NCBI RefSeq assembly: GCF_016937615.1
Contig: NZ_JAFHKI010000067.1
Coordinates: 23,535-87,534, forward strand
Direction: 5' to 3'
Length of the DNA: 64,000 nt
Source: Pseudomonas lactucae
GTDB taxonomy: Bacteria > Pseudomonadota > Gammaproteobacteria > Pseudomonadales > Pseudomonadaceae
The notes under the pieces are model-generated. The model worked only from the letters and a program-made list of their open reading frames with translations, was not told the origin of the DNA and made no database searches. This document shows, in pieces, positions 26,286 to 36,262 of the stretch; positions within the stretch are counted from its first letter, which is position 1; every line of letters begins with the position of its first letter. Position numbers and translations under genes: made by a program.

Positions 26286-26887
26286 TCAGTTGGCAGCGAT
26301 TAGCAGAAGACTCATCGGGAACCCACACGGCCGAGGATTTCGAGAAGGCGGCGTATCGTCTGATCGTTTCTCAGACCATCTATGCCGCGGATCACGGTAG
26401 TCGGCACACATACCAGCTAATTGTAAAGTATTTAGCGACTTTTAAAGAGCTTCTATCCAAGTTCGGTATGAGCCTAAGGCACAATCCTCATCACTCCTAC
26501 CTAGTGGTAATCCCAAGCCATCAGGTCGCCGAAAAGATGTCGATTAATGAAACCCGTCTCGCCTTGGTTCTACGTCGTTTCTACGATGACCGGATGCACA
26601 CCGCCGAAATTAGCGACGGCGAAGCCTACATATCTCTGGAAGAGCTGGAACGTGCTTACCGCGAGTGGCTCACCCGCGCCCTGCCCGAACGGGCAGATCT
26701 CAGGCAACTCGCCGCTGCGTTAAAGCGCTATGGAATAGTGCGTCTAGAAGATTCAGAAGACGGGCAGCCATTCAAGATCGTCATCCGACCGGGCATCACC
26801 GATATCCTCGGCGAGGCGGCTCTCCATCAGCTTGCCGCTTACGGGATCGTTGAAATCAGCTCCGAGGTCGACAATGAAACTGCTTGA
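26282..26887 (+). CDS. jetB: Wadjet component JetB (MukE-like)
   Basis: 201 residues, overlapping jetA by ATGA and jetC by 14 bp. Winged-helix-rich, with AEDFEKAAYRLIVSQTIY at the start and LRRFYDDR in the centre, as in DUF4194/MukE-like JetB proteins that join the kleisin to the SMC. Size and position are as expected for the second gene of Wadjet. Confidence 0.82.
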   Translation: MISWQRLAEDSSGTHTAEDFEKAAYRLIVSQTIYAADHGSRHTYQLIVKYLATFKELLSKFGMSLRHNPHHSYLVVIPSHQVAEKMSINETRLALVLRRFYDDRMHTAEISDGEAYISLEELERAYREWLTRALPERADLRQLAAALKRYGIVRLEDSEDGQPFKIVIRPGITDILGEAALHQLAAYGIVEISSEVDNETA

Positions 26888-29800
26888 GCATGTGGTGCTG
26901 GTTCAGTTTTTTCTGTACGGCAGCGAAGATTTGGAGATGGGTCTGAACACTGCTTTTCTTGGCCCAAACGGTACGGGCAAATCCGCCATTCTGGACGCTA
27001 TCCAAGTGGTGATGCTGGCCGCCGATGGCAGCCGCACGCATTTCAACGCAGCTGGTGAAGGTAAGCGGCGGGCGCGGACCCTACGTGAATACTGCCTTGG
27101 TGCCTACCTGCCTGGGATGAACGAGTATGCTCGCACTTCCGCCAACACCTATGTTGACTTGGTATTTCGGGATACGGAGACCGGCATCCCCTTTACTGCA
27201 GGAGTCGCGCTCAGTGCGCGGATTGAAGACTCACAGCATGAAGTTGAAGGGCTGTACATCCTTCCTGGCGTCGCGTTAACACCCAAGCATCATCAGCAAA
27301 CAGAGGGCCAACGGGAGACCGTATTGCCATGGAGACAATTTCGCCATGTCGCTGCCGATTTATGCAGACTGGAGGGGCACGGCACGCCCGTCATTACGAG
27401 GCATAAAGACGAATTTGTCCGACAACTGCTCATTGACTACTTAGCTGGTCCCGGCGATAAGCCCAATTCGAAATCCCTGCGATCGGCTTTTGCGCGCTCG
27501 CTAAAACTCAGCGAGGAAATCCATGATCTGAGCGATACCTTGCGTCAACATTTGATCGAACCCATGCCAACCCATGTCAAGGCGTTTCGGGATCGGCTAG
27601 ACGATGTGCGCAAGCTTCGCGACCTGATCAAAACGCTGAAAGAACGAATCGGCCACGCCACCAAGACCGTAAATCAATACGCGTTAGTGAAGCGCGAGCG
27701 TAGCGCTGAGGTAAATTTGAAGGTGCTCAGGCACACCTACGACCTCGAAAAACAAGGTGAAACCCTTGATGCAGCTCTATCTGATGCAGAGAGGCTCGGC
27801 GACAGGATTGAATTCGCCAATATGGAACTGGGAAGAGCTGAGACCCAGGCGATAAATGCTCAGGAAGAGCGTGACCTCGCGATCGCTGAACTGCACAGTA
27901 ATCCTGAGTATCGCAACCAGGAAGATCTGGCTGGAAACCTGAAGCGAATGGAGAGCACGCGAGATAATCGGCAGAAGGAGTTGCTCCTACACTTCACCTC
28001 GATGATGGCCGCTATCGCCTCATGTGCTTCTCATTTTCATGACGAATCGGATATCAAACTACTCAACCATGCCAGTCTCCAATCGACCGCATTGATTGAG
28101 ATGCTTCAAGCAGGGACGTTACCGCCCGCTGGTTCGGTGCAATCCGTAACCCGATCTTTGAGCCTAGTGTACAGCTTGGTCCATGCTGCCTTGAATCAGG
28201 CAGAACAGGAGCTACAACTGGCCAAAGCCAGACATCAAGACGCTCTTACCAATTTGGATCGAGCCGACAGAGGCCTCACTGAACTCAATGACGACACTAT
28301 CCGCCTGATAGGCGTATTGAAGAACGCTGGCATAGAGGCCGCTCCAGTATGTGACTTGGTCAGCATCGTAGATCCCGAGTGGCAGCCTGCTATTGAATCG
28401 TGGCTTGGACGTCACGTGGAGGCCCTGCTCATCGCTCCCGATCAGGAGCTACAGGCGATAAAGATCTACCGCAGCGGTATCGCGAGCGGCATCTACGGGG
28501 TCAAGCTAGCCCTTCCTTCCCGCATGCGAACATGGATTCCGGCTGATAACCAACTGTATGCCGCACAGCTTGTTCAAGGTGAGAATGTCGACGCCGTCCG
28601 TTACCTGCAGGGAGAGCTAGGACGGACTACGTTGGTCGAGACCAATGAACAGTTGCGTGCTGGCATAAAGGTTATTTCCAAGGAAGGGATGGCAAGTGCT
28701 GGCGGCGGGATTGAGCGTCGACGCCTGCGCGGCACTCATGAACTGCGTATCGGTCGCAACGATGCCTATGCCAGAAGGCAGCGGTCAACCCGCTATGTTC
28801 AGGATACCGCAGAGCAACTCCGCCAAACGAATGAGACAGTAAATCATCTGGCTTCTCCTCATAAGAAGCTCGCGCGATTCTCGGATGCTGCCGATGTTCA
28901 GGTTTTGATCGAGAGCCTGCTCCACGAGCTTTCGCGCGCAATGAATGAAACGACCATTCACCGGGCGGCCTTTGAAAACACCCTCACCGATACACTAATT
29001 GCGCTCACTCACAAAAAAGAAATAGCCATTACACGCCAGGCTGATGCAGATCGGGCTGTGCTGCAGTGTGTAGGAAACCTCGCGGGCTTAAGGACGAATC
29101 TGATCATCTGCCAGAAACAGATTCAGGAGCTTGAAGCATCCTTGGAATTCAAGCAGCTTGCCGAGCGCGAGTCACGGCAACACCCGCTCTACAGCGCAGA
29201 TGAGGTAGAACGCTTACGTACTCGACTCGATGGCAAGTATGGGGATAGCTGGTCGATTAAGTTTGGCGAACTGGACCAAGCACTAAAGAACGCTATCGAA
29301 TCCGCTGCAAACGCCCACCGCGATGCTTGGGTGTTATTCACCAGCTACGCAAACAACTACCACCTGCAAAACCATGATGTCACCAACGAAAACTGGATAG
29401 CTGCGTTCGAATTCATTTTCAAAGAGCGTCAGCGGCTAGAGGAACTCGAACTGGTGGAGCAGGAGCAGAAGGCGGAGCAGGCCTATGAGGCTGCGGTTAA
29501 GGTATTTCGTACGGATGTTGCGCAGACGCTGCTTTCTGGGTTCGACCAGCTTGATGAGCAGATCAAAACTCTGACCGCCGTTCTAGGAGCCGCCCCTCCC
29601 TTCACCAACGATGAACGCTACGAGTTCAAGTACAAGGTGGTCGAAGAACACAAGGATCTGTACGACTTCCTTGAGCGCGTGCGCGCCCATGGCGGCTCCG
29701 ATGACGATTTGTTTGGCGGTCCAGGTGAAACTCCGGAAGCGTTCCGCATGCTGGTAGACGACGACATCAGCTCGACCCTGCTTGATGACACGAGCCCTCT

Positions 29801-30293
29801 GAATGACCATCGGCGCTTTTTCAGCTATGACGTCGAAGTTTTTCAACATGGCGCGTCTGTCGGGATGTTGAGCAACCGTTTTGGCAAAGCGTCGGGTGGC
29901 GAGCATCGCACCCCGCTGTATCTGATTTTCGGGGCGGCGTTGGCTGCCGCTTACGGAAGATCGAAAGGTAGTACCTCAGGCGGGGGCATCATGCTGCTAG
30001 ACGAAGCATTCGACAAAATGGACCCACAAAACATCCGGGCGGCTGTTCGCTATCTCAACGGCCTTGGATTGCAGTTGATAATGGCAGGCCCTGAAACTGA
30101 TCAAGCCAAGCTCTCATCGTTCCTGAACGTGTACTACGACATGTCTCGCTTCGGGACCAGGGACGTGAACCTGTCGAAAAATGTCGTGTTCGACAAAGCT
30201 CGAGAATTGCTTCACAGCGACAATTTCTACGCGCACCCGGATCTCCTGCAACAGGAAATCAATAGACTGGATGGCGCCGATGAGCCTCGCTAG
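26874..30293 (+). CDS. jetC: Wadjet SMC-like ATPase JetC
   Basis: 1139 residues from ATG 26874. Walker A is GPNGTGKS at 30-37; long coiled-coil stretches with a central hinge region follow, and the C-terminal end has the ABC signature KASGGEHRTP and Walker B IMLLDEAFDKMD. It is the loop-extruding motor of Wadjet. The last 14 bases overlap jetD. Confidence 0.9.
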   Translation: MKLLEHVVLVQFFLYGSEDLEMGLNTAFLGPNGTGKSAILDAIQVVMLAADGSRTHFNAAGEGKRRARTLREYCLGAYLPGMNEYARTSANTYVDLVFRDTETGIPFTAGVALSARIEDSQHEVEGLYILPGVALTPKHHQQTEGQRETVLPWRQFRHVAADLCRLEGHGTPVITRHKDEFVRQLLIDYLAGPGDKPNSKSLRSAFARSLKLSEEIHDLSDTLRQHLIEPMPTHVKAFRDRLDDVRKLRDLIKTLKERIGHATKTVNQYALVKRERSAEVNLKVLRHTYDLEKQGETLDAALSDAERLGDRIEFANMELGRAETQAINAQEERDLAIAELHSNPEYRNQEDLAGNLKRMESTRDNRQKELLLHFTSMMAAIASCASHFHDESDIKLLNHASLQSTALIEMLQAGTLPPAGSVQSVTRSLSLVYSLVHAALNQAEQELQLAKARHQDALTNLDRADRGLTELNDDTIRLIGVLKNAGIEAAPVCDLVSIVDPEWQPAIESWLGRHVEALLIAPDQELQAIKIYRSGIASGIYGVKLALPSRMRTWIPADNQLYAAQLVQGENVDAVRYLQGELGRTTLVETNEQLRAGIKVISKEGMASAGGGIERRRLRGTHELRIGRNDAYARRQRSTRYVQDTAEQLRQTNETVNHLASPHKKLARFSDAADVQVLIESLLHELSRAMNETTIHRAAFENTLTDTLIALTHKKEIAITRQADADRAVLQCVGNLAGLRTNLIICQKQIQELEASLEFKQLAERESRQHPLYSADEVERLRTRLDGKYGDSWSIKFGELDQALKNAIESAANAHRDAWVLFTSYANNYHLQNHDVTNENWIAAFEFIFKERQRLEELELVEQEQKAEQAYEAAVKVFRTDVAQTLLSGFDQLDEQIKTLTAVLGAAPPFTNDERYEFKYKVVEEHKDLYDFLERVRAHGGSDDDLFGGPGETPEAFRMLVDDDISSTLLDDTSPLNDHRRFFSYDVEVFQHGASVGMLSNRFGKASGGEHRTPLYLIFGAALAAAYGRSKGSTSGGGIMLLDEAFDKMDPQNIRAAVRYLNGLGLQLIMAGPETDQAKLSSFLNVYYDMSRFGTRDVNLSKNVVFDKARELLHSDNFYAHPDLLQQEINRLDGADEPR

Positions 30294-31443
30294 GGAGACG
30301 CTGCTTCGCCTACTCACGCGTGGAGAACGTGCCAGATTGAGTGGCGGCTCACGCACGATCCGTGAAGACTTTAGCAAGCCGGAGTCGCTCTACTGGCGGC
30401 AAAAACTCCACGATCGAGACGCCCTGCATGCCCAGATGCGCTTAGCTGCAGCAGCGGGTGCAGTCAAACTCGAGTGGGCTCTCCAGGGAGGGGACGATCG
30501 TCCCTTGGATGCTGTGGTACTTCTTGATGTGGATCTGCTGGCCACCCATCTTGGGCGATCAACCAACATCGCCTCTGTCGCCAAGGCGCGCGAACAGTTA
30601 TGCCAATGGAGCTCGAATGCCCGGGTGGAAGAGCTACTGATGCATTGGGCCGGCCTCAAACAGGTCAGATCCTTAGGCCCTGAATCCGCGAACGATTTTG
30701 CTGATGCACTGCGAGTTTTAGACGCAATGGCGGCATCCGCTGAAGATCAAGTAGTTCGCCAACTGAGCGTTCAACTGTTCAGAAACTCCAAACGCATTGA
30801 AGCCCTGCTCAAGCACTTGGACGTTTTGACCAGCGAGACTCTCAATTCTCGGGCTCGTCACTGGAGCGAGGTGTTAGGTGAAATTGGCCTCACCAAAGAG
30901 CCGCAACCGTTTCTGGTCGCTGGAAACGGATTTATCGAACTGGATGACGGGGTACAGTGCTCCATTGTTCGCCCTTTCATCGGCGTTGCGAACTCGGTCA
31001 TCCGGAGCTATTCAGGTAGGCCTGAGTGGCTGTTGACCATAGAAAACCTCACGACGTTTCATCAGGCAGCCAAAGCGCTGCTTTCCAACCGGCCGGGACT
31101 TGTCATCTACACCGCCGGCATGCCTTCCCCGACTTGGGGCAAAGCGTATGTGAACATTCTTATGTCGCTTCCAGACTGCACACGCATTCTTCACTGGGGC
31201 GATCATGACGAGGGGGGATTTCGCATCGCTGCGCGTGTTGCTTACTTCGCTGCGACCACAGCGCACCGTCTTGAACCCTGGTGCATGGACGCGAATAAGT
31301 GGAGCGTTCAAGGCGATGAGGCCGAGGCAGAACAGCATCGATCAATGACCAGAAGCGCCATACGAGCCGGCTGGGAAGAACTGGCATCTAAGCTCCAAGC
31401 AATAATCTTAGAACAGGAAGCTTTGCCTATTAGTTTGCCGTGA
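30280..31443 (+). CDS. jetD: Wadjet nuclease JetD (TOPRIM, DUF2220/DUF3322)
   Basis: 387 residues from ATG 30280 (30271 also possible). The C-terminal TOPRIM-like domain shows the acidic residues in RILHWGDHDEGGFRIA and an upstream Glu in WLLTIENLTTF. JetD cuts circular DNA once JetABC has extruded it. The gene ends the operon. Confidence 0.88.
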   Translation: MSLARETLLRLLTRGERARLSGGSRTIREDFSKPESLYWRQKLHDRDALHAQMRLAAAAGAVKLEWALQGGDDRPLDAVVLLDVDLLATHLGRSTNIASVAKAREQLCQWSSNARVEELLMHWAGLKQVRSLGPESANDFADALRVLDAMAASAEDQVVRQLSVQLFRNSKRIEALLKHLDVLTSETLNSRARHWSEVLGEIGLTKEPQPFLVAGNGFIELDDGVQCSIVRPFIGVANSVIRSYSGRPEWLLTIENLTTFHQAAKALLSNRPGLVIYTAGMPSPTWGKAYVNILMSLPDCTRILHWGDHDEGGFRIAARVAYFAATTAHRLEPWCMDANKWSVQGDEAEAEQHRSMTRSAIRAGWEELASKLQAIILEQEALPISLP

Positions 31444-31495
31444 TTAGAGATTGACGATAAGGGGTCAATTCGACATAGCCACCAACACTGTTGCG

Positions 31496-32233
31496 TCAAG
31501 CAGGATCGCAAAGCCACAGATGGCGTAACATTATAGGGTTGTCTTGGCCTGGTAATATAGGCGCAGAGCGTAGATGGCCAGTTTGGATGATGGGGCGTGT
31601 ATTAGCACATCCTGCGGGGGACACCTGTATTGGCCAGTCCCGTAAAGCTAACCGTTCGCCATTGGTTTGTTTGGGAGGTCCTGACAGCTGTCGCGCGAAA
31701 TGAGTAGTGAGTGCCGAAACTGGATGGCGATCCTTAATCGAGAATACATAGGCCACCATATGTGCATGGGGCATGCGCCAAGCGTAGCGGCCATCTAGGA
31801 ATCGCTGGATGCCTTCATTACCATATTGGGTAAGCCGACGGCCGAGATGCAGCACCTTACATTCGAAGAAAAGTGCGTCGTGGCGTCCATCGCTAATACC
31901 TTGGCGCGGTTGAGCTGGATATATCGTGATGTCTGGTGTCTTATCGATCGAAGCTCCGAGACAATCGGCGAGCTTGGCGTCTCGAACAGGAACGCCGAAC
32001 AGCTCGGCCGTGAAGCCTGGCACAGTACCCCGGGTACGAATATCAACCAGGACATCTAATAAGCGGTCCGTAATGCGATCCTCATCACGTGTGACCAACA
32101 CAGTCTGATGGTTAACCAGCAGAGTGCGCCACGCCTCGCGGATCGCATGCTCAACAACGGCTATAACTCTATCATTCCATGGCGCGAAAGCATCGTGTTT
32201 TGCTGGCACCCTTCCTAGGCTGGTGAACGTCAC
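31496..32233 (-). CDS. PD-(D/E)XK nuclease-like protein, partner of the methylase
   Basis: 245 residues from GTG 32233, which overlaps the methylase stop as GTGA; a longer frame from 32308 would overlap by 79 bp. TPDITIYPA and DALFFECKVL supply a D...ExK pattern of a PD-(D/E)XK nuclease, and a helical N-terminus precedes. Position directly after a DNA methylase suggests it is the restriction subunit. No named family recognised. Confidence 0.65.
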   Translation of the reverse strand: MTFTSLGRVPAKHDAFAPWNDRVIAVVEHAIREAWRTLLVNHQTVLVTRDEDRITDRLLDVLVDIRTRGTVPGFTAELFGVPVRDAKLADCLGASIDKTPDITIYPAQPRQGISDGRHDALFFECKVLHLGRRLTQYGNEGIQRFLDGRYAWRMPHAHMVAYVFSIKDRHPVSALTTHFARQLSGPPKQTNGERLALRDWPIQVSPAGCANTRPIIQTGHLRSAPILPGQDNPIMLRHLWLCDPA

Positions 32234-35200
32234 GGTGATGATACCCCAGTCTGACCACGTATAAAGGGCGCGTCGCCCGTCCCTGGCATTTCTCCTGACT
32301 GCAACCAATCCAGTGTTAGGCTGCGCGCTTCGGTCAGAGTCCAGTAGCGCATCTGATCAAGCTGCCCAAAAACGGTTCTGTCTTTGAGCTTGATCTGTAT
32401 GCGCGAACTCCAGTAGCTATCCGCAAACGTTACGAGATGCGCTAAATCATGAACCACTACACCTTCATGTGGTGAGTTTTCAGGTGCGCCGACCTCGATA
32501 AAGACCCATCCATCAATCGGCCGGGCTTGCAGCTCTGATACCCCCGCTTGGTCTGAATCTACGAAGGGATGAATGAGCTTCGCTACGGTATCGACGAACT
32601 GCTGACGAGTAGCTGCGCACGTAGGTGTAGTAGCTTGCTTAGATACATCTGTGAACGGCAGATCCATCTTTAGCGTGTCGCGCACTAGCTGCCGATCCGC
32701 CGTACTTAATCCGTGTAGATCGAAAACTAACTCGTCCAGTTCCTGCCACTTCACGCAGCGGTTACGCAACTTTCCAGCGACCACGCGCAATTTCTGCCAT
32801 TGTTCAACAGTTAATGTTTCTTCCCTAACTAAAGGAAAGTCCAAAAGGTCCTTTTGCAAAGATGAGTCGCGCTCGACGCCAAATTTGGGGCTGGTAAGCA
32901 ACTGGTGATACAGGAATAGATCACTGTAAGATACGACATATATAAGATCGATCAGCCCATTTAGCTCGGGCTTACCAAGAGCAGACAACCCAATAAAACT
33001 TTCTCTATAGGCTGCGTCTGTAGCTGAAAATAGCGCACCACGAAATTCACGTTCAGGTTTAGGTGATTCGCGCAGCAGTAGCAATGGTCCTCGGTAGATT
33101 TCGGGCGTACGCGGCCACTGCAGCTTGGGCAGTTCAAAGTAACGATCTTGCTCGCCTGCAGTTCTTGACCCAGGGGCCACCACAAAAGTCATGTCATGTT
33201 GCACATCGAGCAGTCCAACTAAATGACTTGCGTCAGTTTGACGCTTTTCCTCCTTTCCAGTCTGGTAGCCGCTGTTGAAGCTGCCGCCATGTTTGGCCAC
33301 CTGCTCGCCCAACGACTGTGCTGTTTCACTTCGCATGCGATGAAGTAAATCTAGCCCTAAGCGTCCTCCTTTATAAAGCGCTTTGAAAGCTTGTGGGTCG
33401 TTGCAAACCTGGAACAAGGACACAGGGATTGCTGAGTTAGGATCTATTCGGAAAACACCCTCTTGGGAAAGTCGAGGTTCATGGCGGGGGCTGATGAAGA
33501 AGAAACCGTCCAGCGGATCTGGCGTTTCATTGGTTGCGACCATTAAAGCAAACTGTGCGTCATTCTTAGGCCAAATTTTCTGATCCTGACGTAGTGCTGC
33601 GAAGTTCATAACGCCCGTCACTCGAAGATTTTCAAAGACGTGGCGACGTAGTTCGAATGAGTCACCTTGAAAGAGAAAGCGTCCATGCACTGCAAAGCCA
33701 ATAGCCCCTGCAGGTTTCGCCCACGACGAAGCTGCAAGTAGGAAGGCGATATCTGGTGATCCATAGCGTGCAACCATGTCCGAAGCGGTGACGGGTGTTG
33801 ATTGGTTCGGTTTCGCGAGTAGTTTACGCAACGTTCGATTTAGCGCACCGGCCCGATCGTCCTTAAAGGCATTCCAAGGTGGATTTCCGACCACGATATC
33901 GTAAAGCCCCGCATGACGATGTAGCACTTCGCTCGACAAACTTCCCAGCTTCATGTCGTGCGGAGAGTCGTAAGGCACTTTGGCCGGATCGAGTGAGCTC
34001 TCATCAACAGGATGCAGGATTGAGCCTACTAGCTTTTTGAACTTAAGCTCTGACAACGGGCGAGGGTCTGGATCGAGCTCGAGCGCACACAGATAAAGGC
34101 TCAAGGCCGTAATATTCAGTGCATCGTGGTTAACGTCGAGGCCAGTGATCTGCTCCATTAATATTAGGCGTATCTCCGTCCGACAAGGACGTTTGCCTGA
34201 TGCTCGCCAACGCTCAGCTATAAGTCGTTTGAATGCCAAAACGAGGAACACTCCGCCGCCAACAGAAGGGTCGAGCACTCGAGCACGATCGGGCGTAGTG
34301 CTACTTACCGCGCTAAAAGCTCCATCAACCACGATCTCAGCAAGTTTGCGTGGGGTGAAGTGAATGCTGGTCTCCCTCGCTAGCTCCGGAATAAATTGGT
34401 GGGCGAAGTCCTCGTATACTTGGCTTAATACATCTACTGGCACGTGCCTAAAGTAAATACCACCCCATTGGAGTGGCAACTGCCCATGAACCGCCTTGCA
34501 TTGGATGTTGGTCAAATGCCAGCAGATAGTTTCCGCACCAGCGTCAAGCAGTTGTCGAAGCCCTATATACTTATCTACGGCGTCATGTGAATCTGTCAGG
34601 CTTAGCAAATCCCCATTGAATGTTTTGTCCAGCCAGGTGCAAGTCTCAATCAACGCATCGAGATTGCTAAACACCATACTGAGATCACTTGTTCTATGGC
34701 TGATGCAAGGCAGTTCAGCTTCACTGACAATGTGTCTGTCGACCAGAAACCTGAAGAACAATGCGCGGCCTACTAGCGAAAGCACCTGTTGGACGGTAAG
34801 CAAAGGAGCGCAACGATGAATATCACGGGCAGCGTCGGTCAATAGGCGGAACAATAAGCCGTCCAGCCAAAGTCCCGCTGCCTTGCGGGATTTGCGTGTG
34901 CTGGCTGTCGATGTGATGTCTGTAGAGCTACCACTGAGAATGCCGCGGAATTTGGCGTAGCCACCCTCTTCCGTATCAGATAACACTGGGACGGGAAGTA
35001 CCTCATCCATCAAGATTGGATATACCACAACCTTTCCTGGCTCAACCACAGCTAAATAACGAGCATCGGCTCGGCAGGCTAGTACGCGCACCAGTTGCGA
35101 CAGTTCGGCGGTGTTTGCCCGCTCACTACCTAACGTATCATGCCTAACGACATAGATAAGAGGTACGCCCCCCGACTCAACGACCGCATCTGGGAGCAAC

Positions 35201-35328
35201 TCCTGATTATCACCGCTAGGGAGCAGATCTAAATAACGCACGTGACGTGGACCGGAGATTCCGCCGAGATCGACAGTGCTTTCCGATGTGACGCCTGCCT
35301 TGGCGAGCCAGTCCTGTAGGTTATCCAT
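32230..35328 (-). CDS. N6-adenine DNA methylase, Eco57I-like
   Basis: 1032 residues from ATG 35328 (MDNLQDWLAKAG), which overlaps the stop of the upstream gene by 8 bp; the ORF to 35400 would overlap more. The SAM motif is VLDPSVGGGVF near residue 350 and the catalytic motif is IVVGNPPWNAF near residue 480, typical of gamma-type N6-adenine methylases of type IIG and BREX PglX-like proteins. The N-terminal 200 residues and the C-terminal third (target recognition) are unassigned. It probably protects host DNA from the nuclease encoded next. Confidence 0.85.
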   Translation of the reverse strand: MDNLQDWLAKAGVTSESTVDLGGISGPRHVRYLDLLPSGDNQELLPDAVVESGGVPLIYVVRHDTLGSERANTAELSQLVRVLACRADARYLAVVEPGKVVVYPILMDEVLPVPVLSDTEEGGYAKFRGILSGSSTDITSTASTRKSRKAAGLWLDGLLFRLLTDAARDIHRCAPLLTVQQVLSLVGRALFFRFLVDRHIVSEAELPCISHRTSDLSMVFSNLDALIETCTWLDKTFNGDLLSLTDSHDAVDKYIGLRQLLDAGAETICWHLTNIQCKAVHGQLPLQWGGIYFRHVPVDVLSQVYEDFAHQFIPELARETSIHFTPRKLAEIVVDGAFSAVSSTTPDRARVLDPSVGGGVFLVLAFKRLIAERWRASGKRPCRTEIRLILMEQITGLDVNHDALNITALSLYLCALELDPDPRPLSELKFKKLVGSILHPVDESSLDPAKVPYDSPHDMKLGSLSSEVLHRHAGLYDIVVGNPPWNAFKDDRAGALNRTLRKLLAKPNQSTPVTASDMVARYGSPDIAFLLAASSWAKPAGAIGFAVHGRFLFQGDSFELRRHVFENLRVTGVMNFAALRQDQKIWPKNDAQFALMVATNETPDPLDGFFFISPRHEPRLSQEGVFRIDPNSAIPVSLFQVCNDPQAFKALYKGGRLGLDLLHRMRSETAQSLGEQVAKHGGSFNSGYQTGKEEKRQTDASHLVGLLDVQHDMTFVVAPGSRTAGEQDRYFELPKLQWPRTPEIYRGPLLLLRESPKPEREFRGALFSATDAAYRESFIGLSALGKPELNGLIDLIYVVSYSDLFLYHQLLTSPKFGVERDSSLQKDLLDFPLVREETLTVEQWQKLRVVAGKLRNRCVKWQELDELVFDLHGLSTADRQLVRDTLKMDLPFTDVSKQATTPTCAATRQQFVDTVAKLIHPFVDSDQAGVSELQARPIDGWVFIEVGAPENSPHEGVVVHDLAHLVTFADSYWSSRIQIKLKDRTVFGQLDQMRYWTLTEARSLTLDWLQSGEMPGTGDAPFIRGQTGVSSP

Positions 35329-35821
35329 ATTTGTGCGCTTTCGGTTGATATGTGGTGAATTTTGACCGATCCACGCTAAGGGGCCCAAACTCCAACTCAC
35401 GCTGCTGCTCGTGGATGCCGTCCAACTCAGCGCAGTGGCTGCTTACCAAACTAATAATTTTATCCAGATCAACGATCATACCTGCGCCCAGTTGGCATTG
35501 CTCATCTACCAACAAAGCTTCAAGAGATTGAGATTCGCTACTCAGGAAGAGCTGCGAGGCCGCCATGGCGCGGGGGCCTGAAAGAGCTTGTTGAATAGAA
35601 GAAACCCATTGTGCAATCGCTTCCTTTCGAAGCCCCATACGTTCCATTTCGCAGAGGACCGCGACGACTAATAGGTCATAGCGCGTGTACTCGCTAGCGA
35701 CTCGCTCCCTGGCTGGGCGTTTAGCGAACTCTGGCAGGTTTTTGAGCAAATTGCGCAGCCGATGTCGGTCGACGCGACCAACGACCGCCAAATCGGCAAA
35801 TGTAATTCGGGAAGATAGCAT
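35321..35821 (-). CDS. MerR-like helix-turn-helix controller of the R-M-like operon
   Basis: 166 residues from ATG 35821 (MLSSRITFADLAVVGRVDR). Residues 5-80 resemble the MerR fold: FADLAVVGRVDRHRLRNLL then YTRYDLLVVAVLCEMERMGLRKEAIAQWV. The frame to 35965 would cover the repeated upstream motifs. It is the first gene of the operon and likely controls its transcription, the role of C proteins in R-M systems. Confidence 0.65.
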   Translation of the reverse strand: MLSSRITFADLAVVGRVDRHRLRNLLKNLPEFAKRPARERVASEYTRYDLLVVAVLCEMERMGLRKEAIAQWVSSIQQALSGPRAMAASQLFLSSESQSLEALLVDEQCQLGAGMIVDLDKIISLVSSHCAELDGIHEQQRELEFGPLSVDRSKFTTYQPKAHKYG

Positions 35822-35885
35822 TTGCGTAGAATAGGCGCAGAGCTGCGTGTAATCAACGCAAGTCTGCGTTAATACTACGCAGATG
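35822..35885. promoter_or_regulatory. Cluster of TGCGTA-type repeats upstream of the controller gene
   Basis: Within 64 bp on the plus strand: TTTGCGTAGA, GCTGCGTGTA, TCTGCGTTAA and inverted ACTACGCAGA. Four copies of a TGCGTA-like core in one short region directly before a regulator gene suggest its operator. Confidence 0.55.
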
Positions 35886-36262
35886 GCGTTTCGCCAGATA
35901 CTCTTCGGTTCCGCCTCGCCACTGCGGCAGTAGTTTTTTCCACTGCCTAAGGCAAAGGCTTTCATTCACCCCAGTCCTCAATCCTAACCGCGGGGATGCC
36001 TACCTTGGGACGGATGCCGCCCGAAAAAATGCACGAGGCCTGGGCTACCATGGAACCTGATATCTCATCGGATAGAGCAGGCAAAGAAGAACGGCTGCCT
36101 TGTGATCACCGCGACCGCACTTCTCAGCTCGCAAAGTCACCGAAATTTGCAGCGTACAGGGCTAGCGACATCACACGCTCAAGCGCTATATCGTCTGGTA
36201 AATAGATGAACTCGGCTCTTCACCGGCAGCAGACTGGCTTGGAGCGTACTGGAAAGCATGAT
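35886..36262. other. Gap with a short minus-strand gene relic
   Basis: A minus-strand tail reading EFIYLPDDIALERVMSLALY...FGDFAS and a stop near 36128 looks like the last 30 residues of a lost protein. No complete gene is supported. Confidence 0.4.
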
